Made by a program: the position numbers and the translations under genes
Part shown: one piece after another, positions 1 to 6,815 of the stretch
Layout: every line of letters begins with the position of its first letter
How positions within the stretch are numbered: the stretch's first letter is position 1
Origin: a virus
IMG/VR virus record: IMGVR_UViG_3300035698_001143
Coordinates: 1 to 22,413 of that record
Length of the DNA stretch: 22,413 bases
Direction: 5' to 3' (one strand)
Notes under the pieces: model-generated
What the model was told of the DNA's origin: nothing
Databases searched by the model: none
Seen by the model: the letters and a program-made list of their open reading frames with translations, nothing else

Positions 1-1
1 C

Positions 2-109
2 CCCGAAGGCTGGCAGCGCCCCGGCGGCTTCTGCGAGCTGGCGGCCAAGGGGCCGGACACCACGTCCCGCAAGTCAGCCCCACCGCCGCCTCCAGCACTG
101 CCGAGCTAA
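2..109 (+). CDS. C-terminal fragment of an unknown protein (5' end outside window)
   Basis: An open frame enters from the left edge and ends at TAA 107-109, giving 35 residues that start PEGWQRPGGFCELAAKG and finish in a proline run (PPPPPALPS). It is followed by a tandem repeat and a strong terminator, as expected of the last gene of a transcription unit. No family is recognisable from so short a piece. In a T7-like order the gene before lysis would often be a tail-fibre gene, but nothing in these residues shows that. After the stop the same frame stays open for 14 more codons, described with the repeat. Confidence 0.5.
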   Translation, partial: PEGWQRPGGFCELAAKGPDTTSRKSAPPPPPALPS

Positions 110-111
110 AC

Positions 112-151
112 GGCCCAGCAGGCGGCCCAGCAGGCGGCCCAGCAGGCGGCC
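112..151 (+). repeat. 12-bp tandem repeat, about 3.3 copies, in frame after a stop codon
   Basis: The unit GGCCCAGCAGGC is repeated head to tail. In the frame of the gene ending at 109 it reads ACG then Ala-Gln-Gln-Ala units up to a second TAA at 152-154. It could be a readthrough tail, a former C-terminus cut off by a new stop, or a simple slippage repeat. Confidence 0.85.
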
Positions 152-160
152 TAAACTGAA

Positions 161-195
161 GCGGTATTCCGGCAAGTCCGGAATACCGCTTTTTT
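161..195 (+). terminator. Rho-independent terminator before the lysis operon
   Basis: A perfect 12-bp stem (GCGGTATTCCGG, 161-172; CCGGAATACCGC, 178-189) with a 5-nt loop CAAGT is followed by six T (190-195). It should end transcription coming from the left and isolate the lysis/packaging operon. Confidence 0.93.
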
Positions 196-203
196 ACGTC
201 CAG

Positions 204-249
204 TGTTTTGAGGTAGGAGTTGGTTTAGTCAACCACCAAAACAGACACG
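204..249 (+). promoter_or_regulatory. Leader element with inverted repeat and CAAAACAGACACG motif
   Basis: Between the terminator and the endolysin start lie TGTTTTG (204-210) pairing with CAAAACA (237-243), and an inner TGGTT (221-225)/AACCA (231-235) stem. The right arm continues as CAAAACAGACACG (237-249), which recurs exactly at 5637-5649 in the only comparable leader of the window. Both sit just upstream of an operon start. This could be an operator, a phage-specific promoter or an RNA element. I see no convincing sigma-70 hexamer pair with normal spacing. Confidence 0.45.
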
Positions 250-264
250 CCGGAGCATTGAGCC

Positions 265-1134
265 ATGACCAAGCCGGGACTATTCCACGCAGCTCTTGAG
301 CGCGTCCTCGTCCACGAGGGCGGCAAGGCCGATCATCCGAAAGACCCCGGTGGGCGCACCAACAAGGGCATCACGCAGCGCGTATACAACGGCTGGCGAA
401 CCAAGAGTTATTTGCCTGTCCGAGACGTGTGGCGTATTTCGGACAACGAAGTTGAAGCGATCTACCGCTTCCAGTATTGGGAGCCGATCCGGGGCGACCA
501 GCTGCCCCCGGGCGTGGGCTACGTCATCTTCGACGGGGCCGTGAACTCTGGACCCAGCCAGTCCGTCAAGTGGACCCAGCGCGCCCTCGGCGACGCCGCA
601 GGAAAAGTTGACGGCGTTCTCGGGTCCGTCACGCTCACCGCAATCTTCAGCGTATCGGACCATGACGTGCTGATCGCTCGCATTTGCGAGCGGCGCATGC
701 TGTTCCTACAGGCCCTCAAGACGTGGGCCACCTTCAAGAACGGCTGGACCACCCGCGTGACCGGCGTCCGCAATGTCGGACAGGCGGAAGCCCTGGGCAC
801 CGTCGGCCCCCGCATCGTGTGGGTTCCCGGCGCAGACGCCAAGGCCAACCCCAGCGACGCCAAGAAGGCCCCGTCCACGGCCCCGGGCGACCTCTCGATT
901 GGCGTCGGCGGCGCAGGCACCGGCGGCGGCATTACGCTGGACCAGGTGCTGGACACGGCCAAGGATCAGCTCACCCCCTACGCGGGTGTCCCGTGGGTGA
1001 AGACCCTGATTGTCAGCGTCATCGTCGCGACCGCACTACTCGCAGTCGGCGGCTTCGTGTGGCGTTGGTGGGCCAACAAGGAAGCCAAGCGGCTGGCCGA
1101 CGTGCTGGACCTCAGTGAGGGGGTCCAAGCGTAA
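265..1134 (+). CDS. Endolysin, GH108 muramidase with C-terminal membrane anchor
   Basis: The 289-residue protein has an N-terminal lysozyme-like domain of the GH108 (ZliS/secretion-activator) family: residues 14-36 contain HEGG followed by DPGGRTNKGIT, the family signature, with E18 as the expected catalytic glutamate. A peptidoglycan-binding-3-like part follows at about residues 100-175 (GVLGSVTLTAI and after). A Gly/Ala-rich linker (about 195-230) leads to a strong membrane segment at about 245-269, then a short charged tail. This enzyme should cut the glycan backbone at lysis. GH108 endolysins are often shorter and soluble; the C-terminal anchor is unusual. ATG 265 has GGAG at 252-255. Its stop overlaps the holin start (TAATG), so the two are translationally coupled. 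Confidence 0.9.
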   Translation: MTKPGLFHAALERVLVHEGGKADHPKDPGGRTNKGITQRVYNGWRTKSYLPVRDVWRISDNEVEAIYRFQYWEPIRGDQLPPGVGYVIFDGAVNSGPSQSVKWTQRALGDAAGKVDGVLGSVTLTAIFSVSDHDVLIARICERRMLFLQALKTWATFKNGWTTRVTGVRNVGQAEALGTVGPRIVWVPGADAKANPSDAKKAPSTAPGDLSIGVGGAGTGGGITLDQVLDTAKDQLTPYAGVPWVKTLIVSVIVATALLAVGGFVWRWWANKEAKRLADVLDLSEGVQA

Positions 1135-1535
1135 TGGACAAGCTGTTCGGCTTCATCCTCCAGTTTCTCAGCGGCGGCATCGTGGACAAGGTGCTTGGCC
1201 ACCTTGAGCGCCGCGCCGACGCAGAAGTGGAGCGCGACAAGCTCCGCACTCAGACGACCATCGAAGTCATCCGGGCTGCGGTCCAGTCCGAACAGACGAT
1301 GGCGGACTTCAACAAGTCCAAGCTCTCGTTCCCCCTGTTTTGGGTTCTTATCTGCATGTTCGTCGTGCCGCTCGCCCTCTGGTGGACGGCCATAATCGCC
1401 GACAGCATTTTCAACTTCCCCTTCGACATTGCAAACCTCCCCACCCCCGAACTCAGGGAGATGGCCGCCGACATGATCGCGTGGCTGTTCTTCGTCGGTA
1501 CGGGCCTCGGGGGGCTGCGCCTTCTGGTGAAATAG
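1134..1535 (+). CDS. Holin, 3TM gene-transfer-agent-like type
   Basis: The 133-residue membrane protein has a hydrophobic amphipathic N-terminus (residues 2-15), a charged helical middle (about 24-62, rich in Glu/Arg/Lys) and two strong hydrophobic segments at about 66-92 (FWVLICMFVVPLALWW) and 113-130 (MIAWLFFVGTGLGGL). This layout fits the 3TM holin family known from Rhodobacter-type gene transfer agents (GTA_holin_3TM). It would make the membrane lesion that triggers or permits endolysin action. The ATG overlaps the endolysin stop by one base, and the next gene starts right after its TAG. Confidence 0.78.
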   Translation: MDKLFGFILQFLSGGIVDKVLGHLERRADAEVERDKLRTQTTIEVIRAAVQSEQTMADFNKSKLSFPLFWVLICMFVVPLALWWTAIIADSIFNFPFDIANLPTPELREMAADMIAWLFFVGTGLGGLRLLVK

Positions 1536-1805
1536 ATGGCCGACGAAAACGACGACACGCCCCTCCAGCTCGGGCGGGGAACGCCCGGCGACGGTCCGCA
1601 AATCCGGTTGGTCCTCTCGGCAGATCAAGCCAAGGCCCTGCAAGCAATGCTCTCTGACCGCATGTGGTGGGATGGCTTCCTCCGGCGCGCCAAGAAGTGG
1701 GGCGTCGTCGTGGCGGCGGGCTTCGTGTTCCTCGCGGCACTGTCCAGCTGGTGGCCTTGGGTCACGAGCATGGTGAAGGCCCTTATCCGGGACGTGCCCA
1801 AGTAA
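1536..1805 (+). CDS. Small single-span membrane protein between holin and terminase
   Basis: The 89-residue protein has an acidic N-terminus, a short helical stretch with LSADQAKALQAML (about 27-39), basic residues just before the membrane (RRAKKWG) and one hydrophobic segment at about 55-73 (VVVAAGFVFLAAL), then a WWPW patch and a basic tail. It starts directly after the holin TAG and ends in a TAATG overlap with the terminase gene, so it belongs to the lysis/packaging operon. No family is recognised. It could be a second holin, an antiholin or part of a spanin. It sits where many phages carry the small terminase subunit but does not look like one. Confidence 0.72.
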   Translation: MADENDDTPLQLGRGTPGDGPQIRLVLSADQAKALQAMLSDRMWWDGFLRRAKKWGVVVAAGFVFLAALSSWWPWVTSMVKALIRDVPK

Positions 1806-3379
1806 TGGCGGTCCAGACTTCATTCCCGCCAATCTCGCGGCGTGAAGCGATCATCCGACGCTTGCTGGCTATCCAGCAGGCGCAAACGGACTTGCTCGCC
1901 TATACGTCGTTCACCATGCCGGACCATCGCGACCCGGACGACGCGCGGCGGACCCGATACCAGAGCGACCGGCTGCACCGGACGCTGGCCGACGCGCTCC
2001 AGAAGCTCGCCGACAAGCGTATCCTCCGGCTGATCGTCAATTGCCCGCCCCGTCACGGCAAGACCGAAATCGCGTCCAAGCGCTTCATGGCGTGGCTGGC
2101 CGGGCAACGCCCGGACGAGCATCTTATTTTCGGCACGTACAACGACACATACGCCGAAGACAACGGGCGCGCGGTCCGCGACATTCTCACGTCGGCGTCG
2201 CACAAGCAGGTGTTCCCGACCTTCGGTCTCAAAGAGGGCTCCGCGTCTGCCAAGCGCCTCGAAACCCTACAGAGCGGCATCCTTGCTTTCGTTGGACGTG
2301 GCGGCTCGATCACGGGCCGCGGCGGCCACGGCATCATCATTGACGACCCGATCAAGGACCGGGCGGAAGCGGACAGCCCGCTCATCCGCAAGCAGCTTTG
2401 GGAGTGGTTCACGCAGGTTGTGGCCACCCGCCTGATGACGCCGGACAGCTTCATCATGCTCATTCAGACGCGGTGGCACGAAGACGATTTGGTGGGACGG
2501 CTGACCGACCCGACCAACCCGTTCTATGATCCAGACGAGGCGTCCAAGTGGACCGTCGTGGACCTGCCCGCGCTCGCCCTCGAAGACGACCCCCTCGGGC
2601 GCAAGAAGGGCGAGGCCCTGTGGCCGGAGCGCTTCCCCCGGGACTTCCTCTTGGGCCAGCAGCGGCTGGACGCGCGTGGCTTCCAAGCGCTCTATCAGGG
2701 CCGCCCCACGTCCGAGACCGGCACGTTCTTCCAGTCGCACCACCTGCGGACGTACCAGCCGGACGAGCTGCCGCCCGACCTGCGATACTACATCGCCTCG
2801 GACCACGCGGTCAGCACCCGGCAGGACCGGGACAAGACGTGCCTGATCCCTGTGGGCGTGGACGACAACGACAACATCTACGTCCTGACGGACGTGTGGT
2901 GGCGGCATGCTGCGTCGGACACCGTGGTTGAAGCCATGCTGTCCCTGATGCAGCGCTTCAAGCCGCTCTACTGGTGGGCGGAGCGCGGCCATATCTCGAA
3001 GGCCATTGGCCCGTTCCTGCGCAAGCGCATGTCTGAGGAAAGCACATATGCCTCAGTGATTGAGCTGACGCCGGTCGCGGACAAGCAGACCCGGGCGCAG
3101 TCGATCATGGGCCGCATGTCCATGGGCAAGGTGTTCTTCCCGGCCCGCGCGCCGTGGTGGCCGGAAGCCCGGGACCAGCTGCTCAAGTTCCCGCACGGGT
3201 CCCACGACGATTTCTGCGACGCCCTTGCCTACATCGGCCTCGGGCTCGCCCAGCAGGTGGGCGCGAACCACGTCACCAAAATTCACCGCCAGAAGGACGG
3301 CACCTTCGGCGCGATGTTCGCGAACACCCGCCGCGACAGCAAACTCAAGGTAGCCGCTCGCGAAGCGGCGGATTGGTAG
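1805..3379 (+). CDS. terL: Terminase large subunit (DNA packaging ATPase/nuclease)
   Basis: The 524-residue protein has the expected two-domain build. The ATPase has Walker A CPPRHGKTE at about residues 80-88 and Walker B IIIDDP at about 177-182. The nuclease half starts near the YYIASDHAV segment (an acidic strand typical of the RNase H-like fold), continues with VDDNDNIYVLTDVW, and ends with HDDFCDAL at about 467-474, the usual last metal-ligand motif (Terminase_6C type). It should cut concatemers and drive DNA into the prohead through the portal. I chose ATG 1805 because it overlaps the preceding stop as TAATG and gives the normal N-terminus. An in-frame start at 1664 would run through the preceding gene. 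No small subunit is visible next to it. Confidence 0.95.
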   Translation: MAVQTSFPPISRREAIIRRLLAIQQAQTDLLAYTSFTMPDHRDPDDARRTRYQSDRLHRTLADALQKLADKRILRLIVNCPPRHGKTEIASKRFMAWLAGQRPDEHLIFGTYNDTYAEDNGRAVRDILTSASHKQVFPTFGLKEGSASAKRLETLQSGILAFVGRGGSITGRGGHGIIIDDPIKDRAEADSPLIRKQLWEWFTQVVATRLMTPDSFIMLIQTRWHEDDLVGRLTDPTNPFYDPDEASKWTVVDLPALALEDDPLGRKKGEALWPERFPRDFLLGQQRLDARGFQALYQGRPTSETGTFFQSHHLRTYQPDELPPDLRYYIASDHAVSTRQDRDKTCLIPVGVDDNDNIYVLTDVWWRHAASDTVVEAMLSLMQRFKPLYWWAERGHISKAIGPFLRKRMSEESTYASVIELTPVADKQTRAQSIMGRMSMGKVFFPARAPWWPEARDQLLKFPHGSHDDFCDALAYIGLGLAQQVGANHVTKIHRQKDGTFGAMFANTRRDSKLKVAAREAADW

Positions 3380-3386
3380 GCCCGGA

Positions 3387-5594
3387 ATGAACACGCTTGA
3401 AGACGCAGTTGTAGGCGCAATGCCCGGAGCCGCCCCCGCAGGTCCAGGTCCAGTGGACCCGATGGCGGGTATGGACCCCACCGAGCCGCAAGGTGACGTT
3501 GTGGACCGCACCGCTCCGGACCCGGAACAGGCGCGGCGAGCCCTCGTCACGCAATGGATTGGCCGCGTGAAAACGGCAGAAGAATATTGGGAGCGGCGCG
3601 CCTTCGACAAGATGCGCAAGAACATGAAGATGGCGCGCGGCGACCAGTGGACGGTTCCGGACGCGCAGTTCGTGGACGACCCCGGCAAGCGCTATGTCGC
3701 CAACATTGTGCTGCGCCACATTCACCACCGCACGGCGTCGATCTACGGCAAGAACCCGAAGATCGTGGCCCGGCGCAAAGAGCGCCTCATGTCCACGGTT
3801 TGGGACGGGTCCAGTCAGGCCGTCATGAGCGCCGTGGAAGCGCTCTCGCTGACCCCGGACCCGATGGACCCGAGCGTGATGCAGGCGCTGGCATTGCTGC
3901 AAGACGCCCAACAGACCGTCGAGAACAACAAGATGATGGATAAGGTCGCCAAGACCCTCCAGCTTCTTTACGAGTACGAAATCGCTGAGCAGACCGTGCC
4001 CTTCAAAATCCAGATGAAGGCGACGGTCCGGCGTACCCTCACGACCGGCGTGGGCTGGGTCAAGCTGGGCTTCCAGCGCGTCATGAAGCTGTCCCCGGAG
4101 CTTGAAACGCAGGTCTCGGACCTGTCGCAGAAGCTGGCCACGATTGAGCAGCTTTCGGCGGACGTGGCTGACGGCGAGGTCCAGCCGGACAGCGCTGAAG
4201 CCGAACAGCTCAAGCTCGCGGTCCAGAGCCTACAGGCCAACCCGGACGTGATTGTGCGCGAAGGGCTGACCGTCAGCTACCCGGACAGCACCGCGATTGT
4301 TCCGGACCCGGCGGTCCGCCAGCTCCGGGGCTTCGTCGGGGCTGAATGGGTCGCAGAGCGCTTCATGCTGTCTCCGGCGCGGGTCCAGCAGATTTACGGC
4401 GTGGACGTGGCCAAGTCGGCCTACGCCTACACCGAAGACCCGGCCACCCACCAGATCAAGGCGGAAAGCACCAGCCCCGTCATCAACTCGAACGGCGACC
4501 GGCAGATGGCGGAGCAGTCCCTGTTCTGCGTTTGGGAAATATACAACAAGTCCGACGGGCTGGTTTACGCCGCCTGCGACGGCTGGCCGGACTTCCTGAT
4601 GGAACCGGCGGAGCCCGACGTTTGGCTCGAACGCTTCTGGCCATGGTTCGGCTTCGTGACCAACGAAGTGTACGACGAGCAGACGGTCTACCCGCCTTCG
4701 GACGTGTCGCTGATCGAAGACATGCAGCTGGAGCTGAATCGCGCCCGGCAGGGCCTGCGGGAGCATCGGCGCGCTGCGCGTCCCCGTATCTTCACCCGCC
4801 GGGGCTTCCTCGAAACGAACGAGAAGGAAGCGATCAGCGAAGCCCGCGCGCACGAAGTCATTGAGCTGAACGGCCTGCCGGACAGCATGCCGATTGACGA
4901 AGCACTCATGGGTTGGGCGGGCGCAGCTATCCGGCCTGAGCTGTACGACACCAGTCCCCAGCTCGAAGACTACTACCGCGTCGTCGGCGCGCAGGAAGCC
5001 AACCTTGGCGGCACGTCCGGCGCGACGGCCACCGAGACCTCCATCGCCGAAGGCTCGCGCATGTCCAGCGTGTCCAGCGTCGTGGACGACCTTGACGAGT
5101 TCCTGACCGAGATTGCCCGCGCCTCGGGCCAAATTCTGTTCGCCAACGTGACCGCCGAAACGGTGAAGCGCGTTGTCGGCCCGGGCGCTGTCTGGCCGGA
5201 AACCTCGCGCGATGAAATCGCCCGGGAAATCTATCTGGACATTGAGGCGGCCAGCACCGGACGCCCCAACAAGGCGCAGGAAGTCCAGAACGCGACGCAG
5301 CTTATTCCGCTGCTTCTGCAAATCCCCGGCCTCTCTCCGGAGTGGATGGCGCGCGAAATGCTCCGCCGTCTGGACGACCGGCTGGACCTGACCGACGCCT
5401 TTGCGGCGGGCATGCCCTCCATCCAGATGATGAACGGCATGAAGCAGCAAGGCTCCGGCGGGCCGAACGACCCGAACGCCCAAGGCGGGCAGGGCGGCAA
5501 CAACGCCGCCAGCACGAAGCCCGCGCAGACCAACGTAGCGCCGCGCCCCGGCGCGCCGCCCCCCAACCCCCAACCGACGCGCCCAAGCGCTTAG
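3387..5594 (+). CDS. Portal (head-tail connector) protein
   Basis: This 735-residue protein lies 7 bp after terL and before scaffold and capsid genes, the standard portal place. The N-terminus is Pro/Gly-rich and probably disordered. The core contains ARGDQW, a VGWVKLGF segment near residues 222-229, aromatic-rich WYPPSDVS-like strands and the helical GGTSGATATETS stretch near 541-552, seen in large podovirus portals. A predicted coiled-coil insertion at about 233-285 (ELETQVSDLSQKLATIEQL and after) is noteworthy. The last 60 residues are Gly/Asn/Pro-rich. It should form the dodecameric ring through which DNA enters and leaves. Family assignment rests on position, length and general pattern. 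Confidence 0.85.
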   Translation: MNTLEDAVVGAMPGAAPAGPGPVDPMAGMDPTEPQGDVVDRTAPDPEQARRALVTQWIGRVKTAEEYWERRAFDKMRKNMKMARGDQWTVPDAQFVDDPGKRYVANIVLRHIHHRTASIYGKNPKIVARRKERLMSTVWDGSSQAVMSAVEALSLTPDPMDPSVMQALALLQDAQQTVENNKMMDKVAKTLQLLYEYEIAEQTVPFKIQMKATVRRTLTTGVGWVKLGFQRVMKLSPELETQVSDLSQKLATIEQLSADVADGEVQPDSAEAEQLKLAVQSLQANPDVIVREGLTVSYPDSTAIVPDPAVRQLRGFVGAEWVAERFMLSPARVQQIYGVDVAKSAYAYTEDPATHQIKAESTSPVINSNGDRQMAEQSLFCVWEIYNKSDGLVYAACDGWPDFLMEPAEPDVWLERFWPWFGFVTNEVYDEQTVYPPSDVSLIEDMQLELNRARQGLREHRRAARPRIFTRRGFLETNEKEAISEARAHEVIELNGLPDSMPIDEALMGWAGAAIRPELYDTSPQLEDYYRVVGAQEANLGGTSGATATETSIAEGSRMSSVSSVVDDLDEFLTEIARASGQILFANVTAETVKRVVGPGAVWPETSRDEIAREIYLDIEAASTGRPNKAQEVQNATQLIPLLLQIPGLSPEWMAREMLRRLDDRLDLTDAFAAGMPSIQMMNGMKQQGSGGPNDPNAQGGQGGNNAASTKPAQTNVAPRPGAPPPNPQPTRPSA

Positions 5595-5606
5595 CCGTAC
5601 AACCTT

Positions 5607-5647
5607 TGTCTGTTTTGTTAGTTCACCGTGGACTTACAAAACAGACA
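5607..5647 (+). promoter_or_regulatory. 41-bp near-perfect palindrome before the scaffold gene
   Basis: The arms TGTCTGTTTTGT (5607-5618) and ACAAAACAGACA (5636-5647) are perfect inverted repeats. The symmetry continues through the centre at 5627 with only a T/T mismatch (5619/5635) and a T/G pair (5623/5631), so 18 of 20 arm positions match. No T-run follows, which argues against a simple terminator. The right arm carries CAAAACAGACACG, also found in the lysis leader (237-249). It fits an operator for a dimeric regulator or an RNA processing hairpin controlling scaffold and capsid expression. Confidence 0.65.
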
Positions 5648-5693
5648 CGGTTAGCGCTTGGACTACTCGGAATAACCAGTCACGGAGCAAACA

Positions 5694-6797
5694 TTGACTG
5701 AGAAGCCGACGGGCGAAAACGACACTGGAATTACACCGGCTCTCCCGCCCATTGAGCCAGTCCAGACGGACGCCGCTGTTGCGGATACTGCGCCCCCGTC
5801 CAGCGCAACGGACCCAGCTCCGGCCTCCGAGCCTGCAACGATGGCAGATGCCATTTTAGCGGGCCTCGACGCGGACAAGGGCGAAGACGGCGACGAACCG
5901 ACAGTTGAGGCTGCGGAACCCGTCCCCGACCCCGCCACGTCCAGCGATACCGCCAAGAGCAATGACGGGTCCACCGCAACCGCCGAAACCGGCAAAGACA
6001 CTGAACCCGAAGACCCGACTGACGACGAAATAAAGGCTTTCAAGCCTGACGTTCAGAAGCGGATCAAACAGCTCCTTCACCAGCGCAACACGGCTCGCCG
6101 TGACGCAGAAGGCTCGAACGAAGCCGCCAGTGAGTACCGGAATATCCGGCAGTTCATGGCGGAGAACAGTCTGGCCGACAAAGACATGGCCGAACTGTTC
6201 AAGTTCGGCTCGATGGTGAAGTCCAACGACCCGGCCAATCTCCAGCAGGCGCTGGAAATGATTGGACCGATCTACCGGAACTTGCAGGCCGCGCTTGGCC
6301 ACACAGTCCCGGACGATCTTATGGGCCGCGTGGACAGTGGGGAACTCACCGAAGACCTCGCCAAGCAGATGGCCAAAGACCGCTCTCGGGCGGCAATGGC
6401 AGAACGCCGGGCAACTGAGGTCACGGACCGAGCGACCCAGCAGCAGCAGACCCAGCAGGTCCAGCAGCTGCGAGTTTCGATCCAGAGCGCCGTCGCCGAT
6501 TGGCAATCTCAGGCTCAGCAGTCCGACCCCGACTTCGGCAAAAAAGCCGCTGCAATGGCGGACGTGGCAACAGCACTCGTGGCTCAGAAAGGCCAGCCGA
6601 AGAACGCGCAGGAAGCCGTGGAGTACGCCAAGGAAGCGTACACCCGGGCCAGTTCGTACTTCAACGCTGGGCGACCGACCCCGAAGGCGACACGCCCCGT
6701 CCCCGACAGCGGAGCCAACGGCGCACGTCAACAGGCTCAACCCGCCGCCAACACAATGTTGGACGCGGTTATGCAGGGCCTTCGCACAGCGTCGTAG
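5694..6797 (+). CDS. Putative capsid scaffolding protein
   Basis: The 367-residue protein lies between portal and major capsid genes. It is acidic and low-complexity at the N-terminus (about 1-105, many Ala, Asp, Glu, Pro, Thr), then mainly helical with a Gln-rich heptad-like run at about 248-258 (QQQQTQQVQQL), and a short basic C-terminal region. This composition and place are typical of internal scaffolds, which guide capsid assembly and leave the prohead; there is no sequence motif to prove it. The start is TTG 5694: GGAG at 5684-5687 stands 6 bases upstream and no ATG with a better site exists nearby. The rare start plus the upstream palindrome suggest tuned expression. Confidence 0.72.
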   Translation: MTEKPTGENDTGITPALPPIEPVQTDAAVADTAPPSSATDPAPASEPATMADAILAGLDADKGEDGDEPTVEAAEPVPDPATSSDTAKSNDGSTATAETGKDTEPEDPTDDEIKAFKPDVQKRIKQLLHQRNTARRDAEGSNEAASEYRNIRQFMAENSLADKDMAELFKFGSMVKSNDPANLQQALEMIGPIYRNLQAALGHTVPDDLMGRVDSGELTEDLAKQMAKDRSRAAMAERRATEVTDRATQQQQTQQVQQLRVSIQSAVADWQSQAQQSDPDFGKKAAAMADVATALVAQKGQPKNAQEAVEYAKEAYTRASSYFNAGRPTPKATRPVPDSGANGARQQAQPAANTMLDAVMQGLRTAS

Positions 6798-6811
6798 TTC
6801 TAGGGACTACG
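6793..6811 (+). promoter_or_regulatory. Hairpin carrying the capsid-gene ribosome binding site
   Basis: CGTAGTTC and GGACTACG form an 8-bp stem (one T-G pair) around the triloop TAG, overlapping the scaffold stop TAG (6795-6797). The likely Shine-Dalgarno AGGGA (6802-6806), 9 bases before ATG 6816, lies partly in the loop and partly in the stem. It may couple capsid translation to ribosomes finishing the scaffold gene. Confidence 0.4.
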
Positions 6812-6815
6812 GAAA

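Noticed and set aside
1664-1804. Upstream start for the large terminase
   Set aside because: It would overlap the 89-residue membrane protein out of frame and add 47 residues foreign to terminases; ATG 1805 with the TAATG overlap is better.
4230-5573. A 447-codon minus-strand frame inside the portal gene
   Set aside because: Same GC-phase effect; no ribosome site or family, and the + strand portal frame is well supported.
5607-5647. Rho-independent terminator after the portal gene
   Set aside because: The arms are AT-rich at the base and no T-run follows; an operator or processing hairpin fits better.
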